Source of the DNA: Anaerolinea thermophila
GTDB taxonomy: Bacteria > Chloroflexota > Anaerolineae > Anaerolineales > Anaerolineaceae
Length of the DNA stretch: 54,516 nucleotides
Reading direction: 5' to 3'
Assembly: GCF_020723905.1 (NCBI RefSeq)
Contig: NZ_DYHZ01000010.1
Location: 1-54,516 of the forward strand
The notes below the pieces were generated by a model that made no database searches, was not told where the DNA came from, and was given only the letters and a program-made list of their open reading frames with translations. Within the stretch, counting starts at the first letter, position 1, and each line of letters opens with the position of its first letter. The translations under genes and the position numbers were made by a program. This document shows, piece after piece, positions 1 through 7,630 of this stretch.

Positions 1-270
1 CGGATCTGGAGGGCGTTTTGATAGTGTGCCTGGGCGGTTTGGGCGTGGGCGTCCTGGCCGCTGCGCTCATAGCGGTCCAGGAACAGGTTGCCCAGGGAGT
101 GCTGGGTCATGGCCCAGTGGGAGGGGGCGTCGTCGCGGGTGCGGATCTGGAGGGCGTTTTGATAGTGTGCCTGGGCGGTTTGGGCGTGGGCGTCCTCGCC
201 GCTGCGCTCATAGCGGCGTAAAAATAGGTTGCCCAGGGAGTGCTGGGTCATGGCCCATTCCTGTGGATAT
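1..270 (-). repeat. 141-bp tandem TPR-coding repeat
   Basis: The sequence starting at 1 recurs at 142 with very few changes, a period of 141 bp or 47 codons. Translated on the minus strand the unit is a tetratricopeptide repeat with the core YQNALQIRTRDD, HWAMTQHSLGNLF and RYERSG. At least two copies are visible and the array probably continues past the left edge. Confidence 0.8.
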
Positions 271-2219
271 TGCTCGCGGTTAAAGATCAGGCTGACCTCT
301 GTGAAGGTTTTTTGCGCCTGCTCTGCCCATAGCGTGTTACCTGTCACTTCGTACAGCATTGAGCATGTGTTTGCCAGGTTCACCCGCGCCAGGGCTGCCA
401 GCCGGTGGTTTCCCTTCCGCTCGGCTTCCACAATCAGGTTCTGCCAGCCGCTCAGCGCCTCCCCCCAGAGGGCGGGCTGGTTTTGGGCTTTTTCCTTCAG
501 GGTAAGCAGGCTCTGGAAACGCTGATTCAGTTCGTCTTCCTCCCGCATCTCCGCAAAAGCCTTTTCAGTACCCACCTCGCGGGCGCGGCGCAGGATCTGG
601 AGATGCTCTTCGAAAATGTTTCGGGCTTTTTCGTCATTTTTTTCCTGGGCTGTTTGCACCAGTTGCTCCAGAATTTGCTCCGCCTTATCGCTGAGCAGTT
701 CGGGATGGGCATTGATAAATTCTTCTGTCTTGCTCCATGTTTCTGCGGTAATCATCTTCATAATTGTTGAGTGAAGGGAATCCTCCTCTTCGGTCTGCAT
801 TTCCGCAAAAGCCTTTTCGGTACCCACCTCGCGGGCGCGGTGCAGGATCTGGAGGTGCTCTTCGAAAATGTTTCGGGCATTTTCGTCGTTTCTTTCCTGG
901 GCTGATTGCACCAGTTGTTCCAGAATTTGTTCTGCCTCATCGCTGAGCAGTTCGGGATGGGCATTGATAAATTCTTCTGTCTTGGTCCAGGTTTCTGCGG
1001 TAATCATCTTCAAAATTGTTGAGCGAAGGGAATCCTCCTCTTCGGTTTGCATCTCCGCAAAAGCCTTTTCGGTACCCACCTCGCGGGCGCGGTGCAGGAT
1101 CTGGAGGTGCTCTTCGAAAATGTTTCGGGCATTTTCGTCGTTTCTTTCCTGGGCTGATTGCACCAGTTGTTCCAGAATTTGTTCTGCCTCATCGCTGAGC
1201 AGTTCGGGATGGGCATTGATAAATTCTTCTGTCTTGGTCCAGGTTTCTGCGGTAATCATCTTCAAAATTGTTGAGCGAAGGGAATCCTCCTCTTCGGTCT
1301 GCATCTCCGCAAAAGCCTTTTCAGTACCCACCTCGCGGGCGCGGTGGTGCACGCTCAGGAAAAAGCGTAATCGTTGCTGTGCCTGCGGGCGCGATTCCTG
1401 TGCCAGCAGTTCTTCCAGCAGGTGCAGTCCGGCATCCTCCAGCAGTTCGGGGTGTGCTTCCAGCAACTGCCGGTGCTCCTCCGGCGAACGCACCTGCAGG
1501 CAGGCAAGCAGTGTCTGCCCCAGGTCCCCGGCTTCCTCGAACAGGCGCTGGATCGCGGGGTTAATCTCTTTGCTTTCCTCAGTTCCCTCTTCAGGCGGCG
1601 GTTCTTGCGCCGGTGGGGCGTCTCCGGAGGTCGGTTCCGCGGGCGCGTCCTCCGGCTGGGGGGTGTTCAGGGCGCTTTCCAGGCGCTGGCGCAGGTCAGG
1701 GCGGCGCTCCAGCAGGCGGCGCAGGTCTTCCTCGGAGCGTATCTCTTCGCCGCTTTCCTCCAGCAGGGCAATTGCCTCGCGCAGGGAGGGGGGCAGGGCT
1801 TCCAGCAGGCGCTGGCGCAGGTCTTCCGGACTGGCGCTGGACAGCGCCACTGGCAGAATCGGGCGCGGGACAATCTGCAGGGTCTCCAGCCAGGCGTCCT
1901 GCCAGTCCGCGCCCAGCAAGCCCTGCAGGGCGCCCAGCAAGCCCTGCAGGTGTTCCTGATCCTGCTCGCGGGTGGTGTGTTCTGCCGGGCTGAATAACAG
2001 CGGGGCGGGGGCGCCGGGGCGCAGAATCAACAGGGGCGTGTCCACCGTTCCTGCGTTTCCGCACTGCGGGCAGGGCAGGCGGTGCAGGTCGCCGCTGGCG
2101 GCGCGCGCCAGCAGGTCGGGGCGTTCGTCGCCGTCCACAATCAACCAGATTTCGGCAGGAAAGGCGTGTCCACACTGAGGGCATGCCAGCGTGGCGGTTT
2201 GAGAGATCGAATGGGTCAT
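1..2219 (-). CDS. Zinc-ribbon (CpXC-like) / coiled repeat / TPR protein, 3' end beyond window
   Basis: The minus-strand frame is open from an ATG at 2219 to the window edge (739 codons visible, no stop). The N-terminus has two CPQCG knuckles (Cys13/16 and Cys50/53), as in CpXC zinc ribbons. Residues about 60-300 are Leu/Glu/Arg-rich and probably helical. Residues about 305-556 are three tandem 84-residue repeats plus the start of a fourth, containing AEMQTEEEDSLRST and EEFINAHPELLSDEAEQ. From about residue 640, 47-residue TPR units appear with the core WAMTQHSLGNLFL. The start is supported by a purine-rich AGGGGG site and a promoter just upstream. Proteins of this build are scaffolds, and some carry a C-terminal CHAT protease domain; none is visible here because the gene is cut. 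The specific role is unknown. Confidence 0.85.
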   Translation of the reverse strand, partial: MTHSISQTATLACPQCGHAFPAEIWLIVDGDERPDLLARAASGDLHRLPCPQCGNAGTVDTPLLILRPGAPAPLLFSPAEHTTREQDQEHLQGLLGALQGLLGADWQDAWLETLQIVPRPILPVALSSASPEDLRQRLLEALPPSLREAIALLEESGEEIRSEEDLRRLLERRPDLRQRLESALNTPQPEDAPAEPTSGDAPPAQEPPPEEGTEESKEINPAIQRLFEEAGDLGQTLLACLQVRSPEEHRQLLEAHPELLEDAGLHLLEELLAQESRPQAQQRLRFFLSVHHRAREVGTEKAFAEMQTEEEDSLRSTILKMITAETWTKTEEFINAHPELLSDEAEQILEQLVQSAQERNDENARNIFEEHLQILHRAREVGTEKAFAEMQTEEEDSLRSTILKMITAETWTKTEEFINAHPELLSDEAEQILEQLVQSAQERNDENARNIFEEHLQILHRAREVGTEKAFAEMQTEEEDSLHSTIMKMITAETWSKTEEFINAHPELLSDKAEQILEQLVQTAQEKNDEKARNIFEEHLQILRRAREVGTEKAFAEMREEDELNQRFQSLLTLKEKAQNQPALWGEALSGWQNLIVEAERKGNHRLAALARVNLANTCSMLYEVTGNTLWAEQAQKTFTEVSLIFNREQYPQEWAMTQHSLGNLFLRRYERSGEDAHAQTAQAHYQNALQIRTRDDAPSHWAMTQHSLGNLFLDRYERSGQDAHAQTAQAHYQNALQI
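551..1346 (-). repeat. 252-bp in-frame tandem repeats (84 aa)
   Basis: The motif starting CCGCAAAAGCC occurs at 551, 803, 1055 and 1307, exactly 252 bp apart. That gives three full units and the start of a fourth. The 803 and 1055 units are almost identical at DNA level, and the 551 unit is more diverged. The period is a multiple of three, so the protein frame is kept. The pattern suggests recent unit duplication by slippage or unequal recombination. Confidence 0.9.
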
Positions 2220-2249
2220 GATTTCCCCCTACGGGAAGGTGTTTCTTTC

Positions 2250-2277
2250 ATTATAGAAATTTTTTCTCCGCCTGCAA
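2250..2277 (-). promoter_or_regulatory. Sigma70-type promoter of the TPR gene
   Basis: On the minus strand TTGCAG (2272-2277) and TATAAT (2250-2255) are separated by 16 bases, about 30 bases before the ATG at 2219. It lies in the 87-base gap after the GH127 gene, so the TPR gene is likely transcribed on its own. Confidence 0.55.
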
Positions 2278-2306
2278 CTACCCGGTGGAAAACTGCAACG
2301 CAACCG

Positions 2307-4310
2307 CTATCCGCGCGGCGGGGCTTCCTTCAGCCACACGGTCATCGCCGAAGGACCGCGGTTGCCCCACAGGAAGTAGGGGATGAGGGTCAGGCGGTTG
2401 CCGGAGGCGTCTCTGCCCTGAATCAGCAGGATGCGCCCGAGGATGCCGTCATCCCACACCGGTTCGAGCGAATCCGCATCCAGGCGCAGGTGGAAGAGGT
2501 CCAGCCCGGGGTGATCCAGGCTCTCGGCGCAGTACACCAGCGGTCCGCGGGAGACGGCCACCCTGCCGCGGTGGTCCTTCAGGCGTGGGGCGGCGCGGCG
2601 CAGGCGGATGGGCAGGTCAAAGCGCAGTTCGAGGGTGTCGCCCTCCGCCCAGGGCTGGGAGAGGGCAACAAAGACGGCTTCACGCGGGTCATAGCCGCTG
2701 GCGGGGGCAATGCCATCGTGCACGGGCTGAGGGATGGAGAGGAAGAGCGGCTGTCCGTTGAGGGTGAAGCGTGGGTTCTCCGCCCAGGAGGGGATGCGCA
2801 GGAGAATCTCCAGCGGGGCGGGCTGGTCGGGGTCGAGCGGCTGCCAGCGGCGCAGGCGCAGGACCACATGTCCGTGCCAGGGCAGTTGCGAGTCCATCTG
2901 CAGGGAGAGGCGTACGCGGTTGCCGTTGGCGCAGGCCACTTCCTGTGTGGGCAGGTCGCCGGTCATGTACTGATGCACGTACAGCCTGCCCGGGCGGGCG
3001 GCGTAGAGGTACTCTCCCAGCCAGGCAAAGGTGCGCGAGAGGTTGGAAGGACAGCAGGGCACGGCGTACCAGGGGCGGCGCTCCACCCCGCCGCGGCAGG
3101 TCAGCGGGTTGTTGTAGAGGTAGGTGGTGCCGTCCAGCCCCATGCCCACGCTGGCGGCGTTGTACAACTGCCACTCGAACAGGTCGCTGTAGCGGGCGTT
3201 GCCGGTGATCTGCGCCAGTTCCCAGTTCCAGAACATGCCTGCCAGCGCCGCGCAGGTTTCGGCGTAAGCCGCTTCGGGGTCGAGTTCGTCATCCCTGCCA
3301 AAGCCCTCGATGCCCGGGACGGCGCCCAGTCCACCGGTGAGGTACATGCGCCGCAGCACCATGTGCTCCCACAGGCGTTCCTGCGTCTCAAGGTAGCGTT
3401 CGTCGCCGGTCAGGCGCATCCAGCGGGCGACGGCGGTGTGCAGGTAGCCAAAGCGCACGGCATGCCCCACCGGCACGGTCTGGCGCTCAATGGGGGCGTG
3501 CTGTTGAAAGTACTTGCCCGAAAGGGCGTTCGCGTACCAGCGCAGGGTGGTGTTCCAGGGTTTTTTGTAGGCGTTGCCCGGTGGCAGGACGTAGGGGTGG
3601 GCATCCGGGTGAGCGCTCAGGTAAGCCTGCCGCTGTTTCTGCACAAAACGGGCGCGCCGGTTGACGCTGGCGTTCTGCCAGAGCAGTGCCAGCCCGAAGA
3701 AGGGCGCCCGTCCGCGGCGTTCCAGAAATGCCTGCGCCATGTCCAGATAGGCGCGTTCGCCGGTGACCTCGTACAGGCGCAGCAGGGCAATCTCGATTTC
3801 CTCGTGTCCGGGGGTGTACAGGGGACCTTTATCCCGAAAATCGGCAACGATGCGGTCGGCGGCACGGCGGGCGATCTCCAGCAGGGTGGTCTTGCCGGTG
3901 GCGAGGAAGTGCGATACCCCCGCCTCAATGAGGTGCCCGTGGCAGTACAGTTCATGCTCAATTTGCAGGTTTTTCCAGCGCGTTCCGGGGAAGAAAATCT
4001 GGTTGTAGGTGAAGAGGTAACCGTCTGGCATCTGTGCCCGCCCCAGCAGGGCGATGAAGCCGTCCACGCGTTCTTCCAGCAAACGGTCGGGGTGGTGCTG
4101 CAGGATGCGCGCGGCGGCTTCCAGCCATTTGTAGGCGTCCGAATCGGCGAAGAACCAGCCCTCGCGCAAGCCCTGGGCTTCTCCGGCGGCAATGCGGAAG
4201 TTGTGAATACAGCCGGAGGCTTCCAGTTGCTCCCACTGATGATGAATGGCTTGATGAGCGTTGACTTCCAGCCGTTCGTGCCAGAATCCGCGGGTAAGGA
4301 TGGCGTGCAT
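2307..4310 (-). CDS. GH127 family glycosidase (beta-L-arabinofuranosidase type)
   Basis: The 667-residue protein matches the length and layout of GH127 enzymes such as HypBA1: an N-terminal (alpha/alpha)6 barrel followed by beta-sandwich domains. The motif ETCAALAG (about residue 349) and the CCPSN motif (about 417-418) correspond to the Glu/Cys and Cys-Cys residues that bind zinc and supply the cysteine nucleophile in this family. Members release beta-L-arabinofuranose or related sugars from plant glycans. There is no signal peptide, so it should act in the cytoplasm on imported oligosaccharides. GGAGGA precedes the ATG at 4310. Exact substrate is not readable; related families GH142/146 also use Cys chemistry. 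Confidence 0.9.
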   Translation of the reverse strand: MHAILTRGFWHERLEVNAHQAIHHQWEQLEASGCIHNFRIAAGEAQGLREGWFFADSDAYKWLEAAARILQHHPDRLLEERVDGFIALLGRAQMPDGYLFTYNQIFFPGTRWKNLQIEHELYCHGHLIEAGVSHFLATGKTTLLEIARRAADRIVADFRDKGPLYTPGHEEIEIALLRLYEVTGERAYLDMAQAFLERRGRAPFFGLALLWQNASVNRRARFVQKQRQAYLSAHPDAHPYVLPPGNAYKKPWNTTLRWYANALSGKYFQQHAPIERQTVPVGHAVRFGYLHTAVARWMRLTGDERYLETQERLWEHMVLRRMYLTGGLGAVPGIEGFGRDDELDPEAAYAETCAALAGMFWNWELAQITGNARYSDLFEWQLYNAASVGMGLDGTTYLYNNPLTCRGGVERRPWYAVPCCPSNLSRTFAWLGEYLYAARPGRLYVHQYMTGDLPTQEVACANGNRVRLSLQMDSQLPWHGHVVLRLRRWQPLDPDQPAPLEILLRIPSWAENPRFTLNGQPLFLSIPQPVHDGIAPASGYDPREAVFVALSQPWAEGDTLELRFDLPIRLRRAAPRLKDHRGRVAVSRGPLVYCAESLDHPGLDLFHLRLDADSLEPVWDDGILGRILLIQGRDASGNRLTLIPYFLWGNRGPSAMTVWLKEAPPRG

Positions 4311-4444
4311 CGTCTGTCCTCCACAGGATGGGGAATTGGTTTAATATTAATATCGTTTTAAGAAAAGGAGGAGAAAAAACGCTGGAATGATTGCACACTG
4401 CCTTTCGGCTCTGTCCGGAAGGGGGTAAGATAAAGAAGGCAGAA

Positions 4445-4870
4445 ATGGAGAAAACGATGGAACAGACATCCGTAACGTTACCGGAATGGACGCAGAAAGC
4501 CCGCTATATCAACCTGACTACCTTTCGGCGCAACGGTCAGGCCGTCCCTACGCCGGTGTGGTTTGTGGTCTATGATGGGCGCCTGTATGTCATTACTGAT
4601 GAGCAGTCGGGCAAAGCCAAACGCATCCGCGCCAACGGAAGGGCGCAGGTAGCACCCAGTGATTTGCGCGGTACGCCGCTGGGGGAATTTGTGCAGGCGC
4701 GCGCCCGTGTGGTGCAGGACGAATCCCTGCGCCGGGCGGTGGATGCGGCATTCGACCGCAAGTACGGCCTGCAGAAGAAATTCATGGGGCTGGTGGCACG
4801 GCTGAGTTCGCGTCAATCGGGCGATTCCACCTGCTTCATTGAACTGGAACTGGACAGCCCGTCCCGCTGA
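4445..4870 (+). CDS. PPOX-class probable F420-dependent enzyme (Rv2061-like)
   Basis: The 141-residue protein has the split-barrel signature INLTTFRRNGQAVPTPVWFV near the start, then RLYVITDEQSGKAKRIR and a RYGLQ-like KYGLQKKFMG segment. This matches the Rv2061-type branch of the pyridoxamine-phosphate-oxidase fold, many of which bind F420 or flavin. The ATG at 4445 is preferred because AAGG precedes it; a second Met four codons later (4457) is possible. It is divergent from the GH127 gene. Reaction and substrate are unknown. Confidence 0.8.
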   Translation: MEKTMEQTSVTLPEWTQKARYINLTTFRRNGQAVPTPVWFVVYDGRLYVITDEQSGKAKRIRANGRAQVAPSDLRGTPLGEFVQARARVVQDESLRRAVDAAFDRKYGLQKKFMGLVARLSSRQSGDSTCFIELELDSPSR

Positions 4871-4956
4871 ACGCAAATCCGCCAGCATCCGCCCTCCCGC
4901 TTTAAAATTGCAGATACAATCATTAAGCATCATGATTGTGCAAGGAGGGTACTGCC

Positions 4957-5991
4957 ATGCAGGTCGAGATTACGCAGCCCGGGGTGTTGCTGAACCCCGA
5001 TGGTACGCTGGCGCAGGTGGGCTGGTCGCGTCAACCGCTCCTGGATTGCAATCTGGAACAGGCGCGCTTTTACGCCCTGCGCTTTTTCCAGCGTTTTCGC
5101 CTTAAACGCTGGGATTACTACGCCGTGTTCACCCCGCGGCGGTTTTTCTCTGCCACCATTGCTGATCTGGGGTACGCGGGCAATCTGTTTGTGTACACGC
5201 TGGATTTCGAGACCGGCGATCTGCACGAGGAGGGTATCGTCGTGCCGCTGGCGCGGGGCATTTCCCTGCCGCGCAACAGTACGGAAGGGGGGAGCCGTTT
5301 TGAGAATCGCCGCCTGCAGATGACCTTTGAGGTGTTGCCCACCGAACGTCACCTGCGGGTAGACTGGCAGGACTTCCACGGGGGACGCGGCATCCACGCC
5401 GATATCCGCCTGCAGTGCCTGCCCGAATACGAATCCATGAACATCGTCATCCCCATTGGCAAACGCCGCTTCTACTTTAATCGCAAGATCAACTGCCTTC
5501 CGGCGCAGGGGGTTATCCGTTACGGGGATGAGGTGGAGCAACTCAATCCGCGCACCTGCCTGGGATCGCTGGACTGGGGGCGCGGGGTGTGGGAATACCG
5601 CTCCTACTGGAACTGGGCATCGGCGTCCGGATTCCTGCCTGATGGGCGCACGTTGGGATTGAATCTGGGGTGCGGCTTTGGCGATCTTTCCCGTGCGGAC
5701 GAAAACGCCCTGATTCTGCAAAACCGCATCCATAAACTGGAGGGGGTGCGCTTTGAATACACATCCGGCGATTACATGAAGCCTTGGCGCTTCCGCGATG
5801 CGCAGGGCAGGCTGGATCTGGTGTTTACTCCCTTCAAGGAGCGGGTGGCGCAGACCAATCTGGGCATCATTTTCAGCGAGGTGCATCAGATGTTCGGGCG
5901 TTATCAGGGCACAGCCATCACCGATGAGGGTGAGGAAGTACGCATCCACGACCTGATTGGCTTTGCCGAAGAGCATCACGCCCGCTGGTGA
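4957..5991 (+). CDS. DUF2804 domain protein
   Basis: The 344-residue protein has the DUF2804 hallmarks: GVLLNPDGTL and GWSRQPLLDCN at the N-terminus, KRWDYYAVFT, FFSATIADLGYAGN, and later SLDWGRGVWEYRSYWNWASA and LGLNLGCGFGD. The family is widespread in bacteria and some eukaryotes, is probably a beta-rich fold, and has no established function. An AGGAGG at 4943-4948 sits eight bases before the ATG at 4957 and fixes this start over an in-frame codon further upstream. There is no signal peptide and no membrane segment. Confidence 0.85.
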   Translation: MQVEITQPGVLLNPDGTLAQVGWSRQPLLDCNLEQARFYALRFFQRFRLKRWDYYAVFTPRRFFSATIADLGYAGNLFVYTLDFETGDLHEEGIVVPLARGISLPRNSTEGGSRFENRRLQMTFEVLPTERHLRVDWQDFHGGRGIHADIRLQCLPEYESMNIVIPIGKRRFYFNRKINCLPAQGVIRYGDEVEQLNPRTCLGSLDWGRGVWEYRSYWNWASASGFLPDGRTLGLNLGCGFGDLSRADENALILQNRIHKLEGVRFEYTSGDYMKPWRFRDAQGRLDLVFTPFKERVAQTNLGIIFSEVHQMFGRYQGTAITDEGEEVRIHDLIGFAEEHHARW

Positions 5992-6011
5992 AAAGGCATT
6001 GCACCAGAACC

Positions 6012-6414
6012 CTTGCCTCGCGCCCCTCGACGGGATGCCAGTTGGCTTAAAAAAAGAGAGGCGACGATGGGATTTGAACCCATGATCAGGGTCTGGCAGG
6101 CTTGCCTCGCGTCCCTCGACGGGGTGCCGGTTGGCTTAAAAAAGGAGAGGCGACGATGGGATTTGAACCCATGATCAGGGTCTGGCAGGCTTGCCTCGCG
6201 TCCCTCGACGGGGTGCCGGTTGGCTTAAAAAAGGAGAGGCGACGATGGGATTTGAACCCATGATCAGGGTCTGGCAGGCTTGCCTCGAGTCCCTCGATGG
6301 GATGCCAGTTGGCTTAAAAAAGAAGAGGCGACGATGGGATTTGAACCCATGATCAGGGTCTGGCAGGCTTGCCTCGCGTCCCTCGACGGGGTGCCAGTTG
6401 GCTTAAAAAAAGAG
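6012..6414 (-). repeat. 89-bp tandem array of degenerate tRNA-Cys copies
   Basis: The block GCGACGATGGGATTTGAACC and the bases after it (31 identical bases) begins at 6061, 6150, 6239 and 6328, and again at 6417 inside the intact tRNA-Cys. The spacing is exactly 89 bp each time. Read on the minus strand, each unit keeps the tRNA-Cys 3' half (T arm, acceptor 3' strand, discriminator), followed by CTC and a run of about seven T (sometimes interrupted). The 5' half is altered: fragments GCCAACTGGCA and AGGCAAG survive around an insertion of about 17 bases, the anticodon loop is changed and the 5' acceptor strand is missing. A partial unit closes the left end at 6012. No plausible protein gene lies here. 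Confidence 0.85.
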
Positions 6415-6485
6415 AGGCGACGATGGGATTTGAACCCATGATCAGGGTTTTGCAGACCCTTGCCTTGCCACTTGGCCACGTCGCC
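6415..6485 (-). tRNA. tRNA-Cys (anticodon GCA)
   Basis: The minus strand folds as a cloverleaf: acceptor GGCGACG/CGTCGCC, D arm, anticodon loop TCTGCAAAA with GCA, and T arm ATGGG-TTCAAAT-CCCAT. The discriminator is U, as expected for Cys. CCA is not encoded. It lies downstream of tRNA-Gly and upstream (in transcription) of the degenerate copies. Confidence 0.93.
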
Positions 6486-6488
6486 TGA

Positions 6489-6515
6489 TAAAAAGCCGCC
6501 CTGTTTCTGGCGGCT
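6489..6515 (-). terminator. Hairpin with T run between tRNA-Gly and tRNA-Cys
   Basis: On the minus strand AGCCGCC (6515-6509) pairs with GGCGGCT (6500-6494) and is followed by TTTTATC. It resembles an intrinsic terminator or attenuator placed between the two tRNA genes, so tRNA-Cys may be made by read-through. Confidence 0.55.
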
Positions 6516-6518
6516 CAG

Positions 6519-6591
6519 AGCGGGCGATGGGACTCGAACCCACGACCTCTTCCTTGGCAAGGAAGCATTCTACCAACTGAACCACGCCCGC
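6519..6591 (-). tRNA. tRNA-Gly (anticodon GCC)
   Basis: The minus strand gives acceptor GCGGGCG/CGCCCGC, anticodon arm CTTCCTTGCCAAGGAAG with GCC, and T arm with TTCGAGT. CCA is not encoded. It is the first gene of the tRNA unit. Confidence 0.95.
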
Positions 6592-6609
6592 ATGTCTGTT
6601 GTGTGCGTA

Positions 6610-6638
6610 TTTATACCCGAACTCTTTTTTTCCGTCAA
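6610..6638 (-). promoter_or_regulatory. Promoter of the tRNA-Gly/tRNA-Cys unit
   Basis: On the minus strand TTGACG (6633-6638) and TATAAA (6610-6615) are 17 bases apart, ending about 20 bases before the tRNA-Gly 5' end. The close match to consensus fits a stable-RNA promoter. Confidence 0.7.
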
Positions 6639-6667
6639 GACCCTCAGTGTCATTTTCTCCAACCTTT

Positions 6668-6695
6668 TTGAAAACCCCTGCTGGTATTCTATGCT
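6668..6695 (+). promoter_or_regulatory. Likely promoter of the deacetylase/symporter operon
   Basis: TTGAAA (6668-6673) and TATGCT (6690-6695) are 16 bases apart, about 40 bases before the ATG at 6738. Confidence 0.5.
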
Positions 6696-6737
6696 AAACT
6701 GAATCTGGTTTTAACCCTCTCCTCAGGCAGGATACAA

Positions 6738-7625
6738 ATGAATCCCAATCCTCTCTTGAAAAAACTGGGCTTCTCCGATTCGGATCGGGTGGTTTTGATT
6801 CACGCTGACGATGTCGGTATGTGTCAGGCGAGTGTGCAAGCCTTTGCAGACCTGACCGCGTTTGGGCTGGTTTCCTGCGGGGCAGTGATGGTTCCCTGTT
6901 CCTGGGCGCCTCTGGCAGGGGCTTATGCTCGAGAGCATCCGGAAGCCGATTTAGGAGTGCACCTGACCCTCACCAGCGAGTGGGAGCATTACCGCTGGGG
7001 ACCGTTATCCACCCGCGATCCGCGCTCGGGGCTGCTGGATGAACAGGGATATTTCCCCCGCCGCACTGAACCTGTGCAGGAAAAGGGCAATCCACGGGCT
7101 GTCAGGCGTGAACTGGAAGCGCAACTGGCGCATGCCCGCGGTTTGGGTATCACTCCCTCTCATGTGGATACGCACATGGGCACCGTGATTCATCCCAGAT
7201 TTCTGGATGCCTATATTGGCACGGCGCGGAAATACCACCTCCCGGCGATGATTTTACGTCAGGATGAAACTGCCCTGAGGCAAATGGGGTTGAATCCCCT
7301 GACGGCAAAGATTGCCGCACGCTGGATTGAACGTCTGGAACGGGAAGGCTTTCCTTTGCTTGATCACATTGTGATGATGCCGCTGGATCAATGGGAAGAT
7401 CGCCTTGAACTGGCAAAGGAAGTGTTCAAAACGGTAAAACCGGGACTGACCCACTTCATTATTCATCCGGCGGCAGACTCGCCCGAGATACGCGCCATCG
7501 CTCCCGATTGGCGGGCACGGGTGGCTGACTGGCAGGTATTCCAGAGCCCGCAACTGCGTCAGTTTCTGCAACAGGAAGGCATTCACGTCATCGGCTACCG
7601 TGCCATTCAATCCCTCATGAGGTGA
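6738..7625 (+). CDS. YdjC/ChbG-family carbohydrate deacetylase
   Basis: The 295-residue protein carries the family metal site: HADDVGM (Asp24/Asp25), a His in GVHLTLTSEW, and HVDTHMG around residues 142-147. YdjC/ChbG proteins remove N-acetyl groups from chitobiose-like or other acetylated oligosaccharides in the cytoplasm. AGGCAGGA precedes the ATG. The next gene begins almost at its stop codon and is a sugar symporter, which supports a role in processing an imported oligosaccharide. The exact sugar cannot be told from sequence. Confidence 0.88.
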   Translation: MNPNPLLKKLGFSDSDRVVLIHADDVGMCQASVQAFADLTAFGLVSCGAVMVPCSWAPLAGAYAREHPEADLGVHLTLTSEWEHYRWGPLSTRDPRSGLLDEQGYFPRRTEPVQEKGNPRAVRRELEAQLAHARGLGITPSHVDTHMGTVIHPRFLDAYIGTARKYHLPAMILRQDETALRQMGLNPLTAKIAARWIERLEREGFPLLDHIVMMPLDQWEDRLELAKEVFKTVKPGLTHFIIHPAADSPEIRAIAPDWRARVADWQVFQSPQLRQFLQQEGIHVIGYRAIQSLMR

Positions 7626-7630
7626 TTCCA

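Noticed and set aside
868-1959. Long plus-strand open frame across the TPR gene region
   Set aside because: It is antisense to the minus-strand TPR gene and composed of Ser/Arg/Cys-rich low-complexity sequence produced by the repeats. The minus frame has recognisable zinc-ribbon and TPR motifs.
2082-4361. 759-codon plus-strand open frame
   Set aside because: It mirrors the GH127 gene on the other strand, which has the CCPSN active-site motif. The plus translation resembles no family and is an effect of high G+C codon use.
6061-6359. Four extra functional tRNA-Cys genes
   Set aside because: The copies lack the 5' acceptor strand and an intact anticodon loop, so they cannot fold as working tRNAs.
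6012-6414. CRISPR array
   Set aside because: The 89-bp unit repeats almost entirely, without unique spacers of constant size, and the constant part is tRNA-Cys sequence. No cas genes are nearby.
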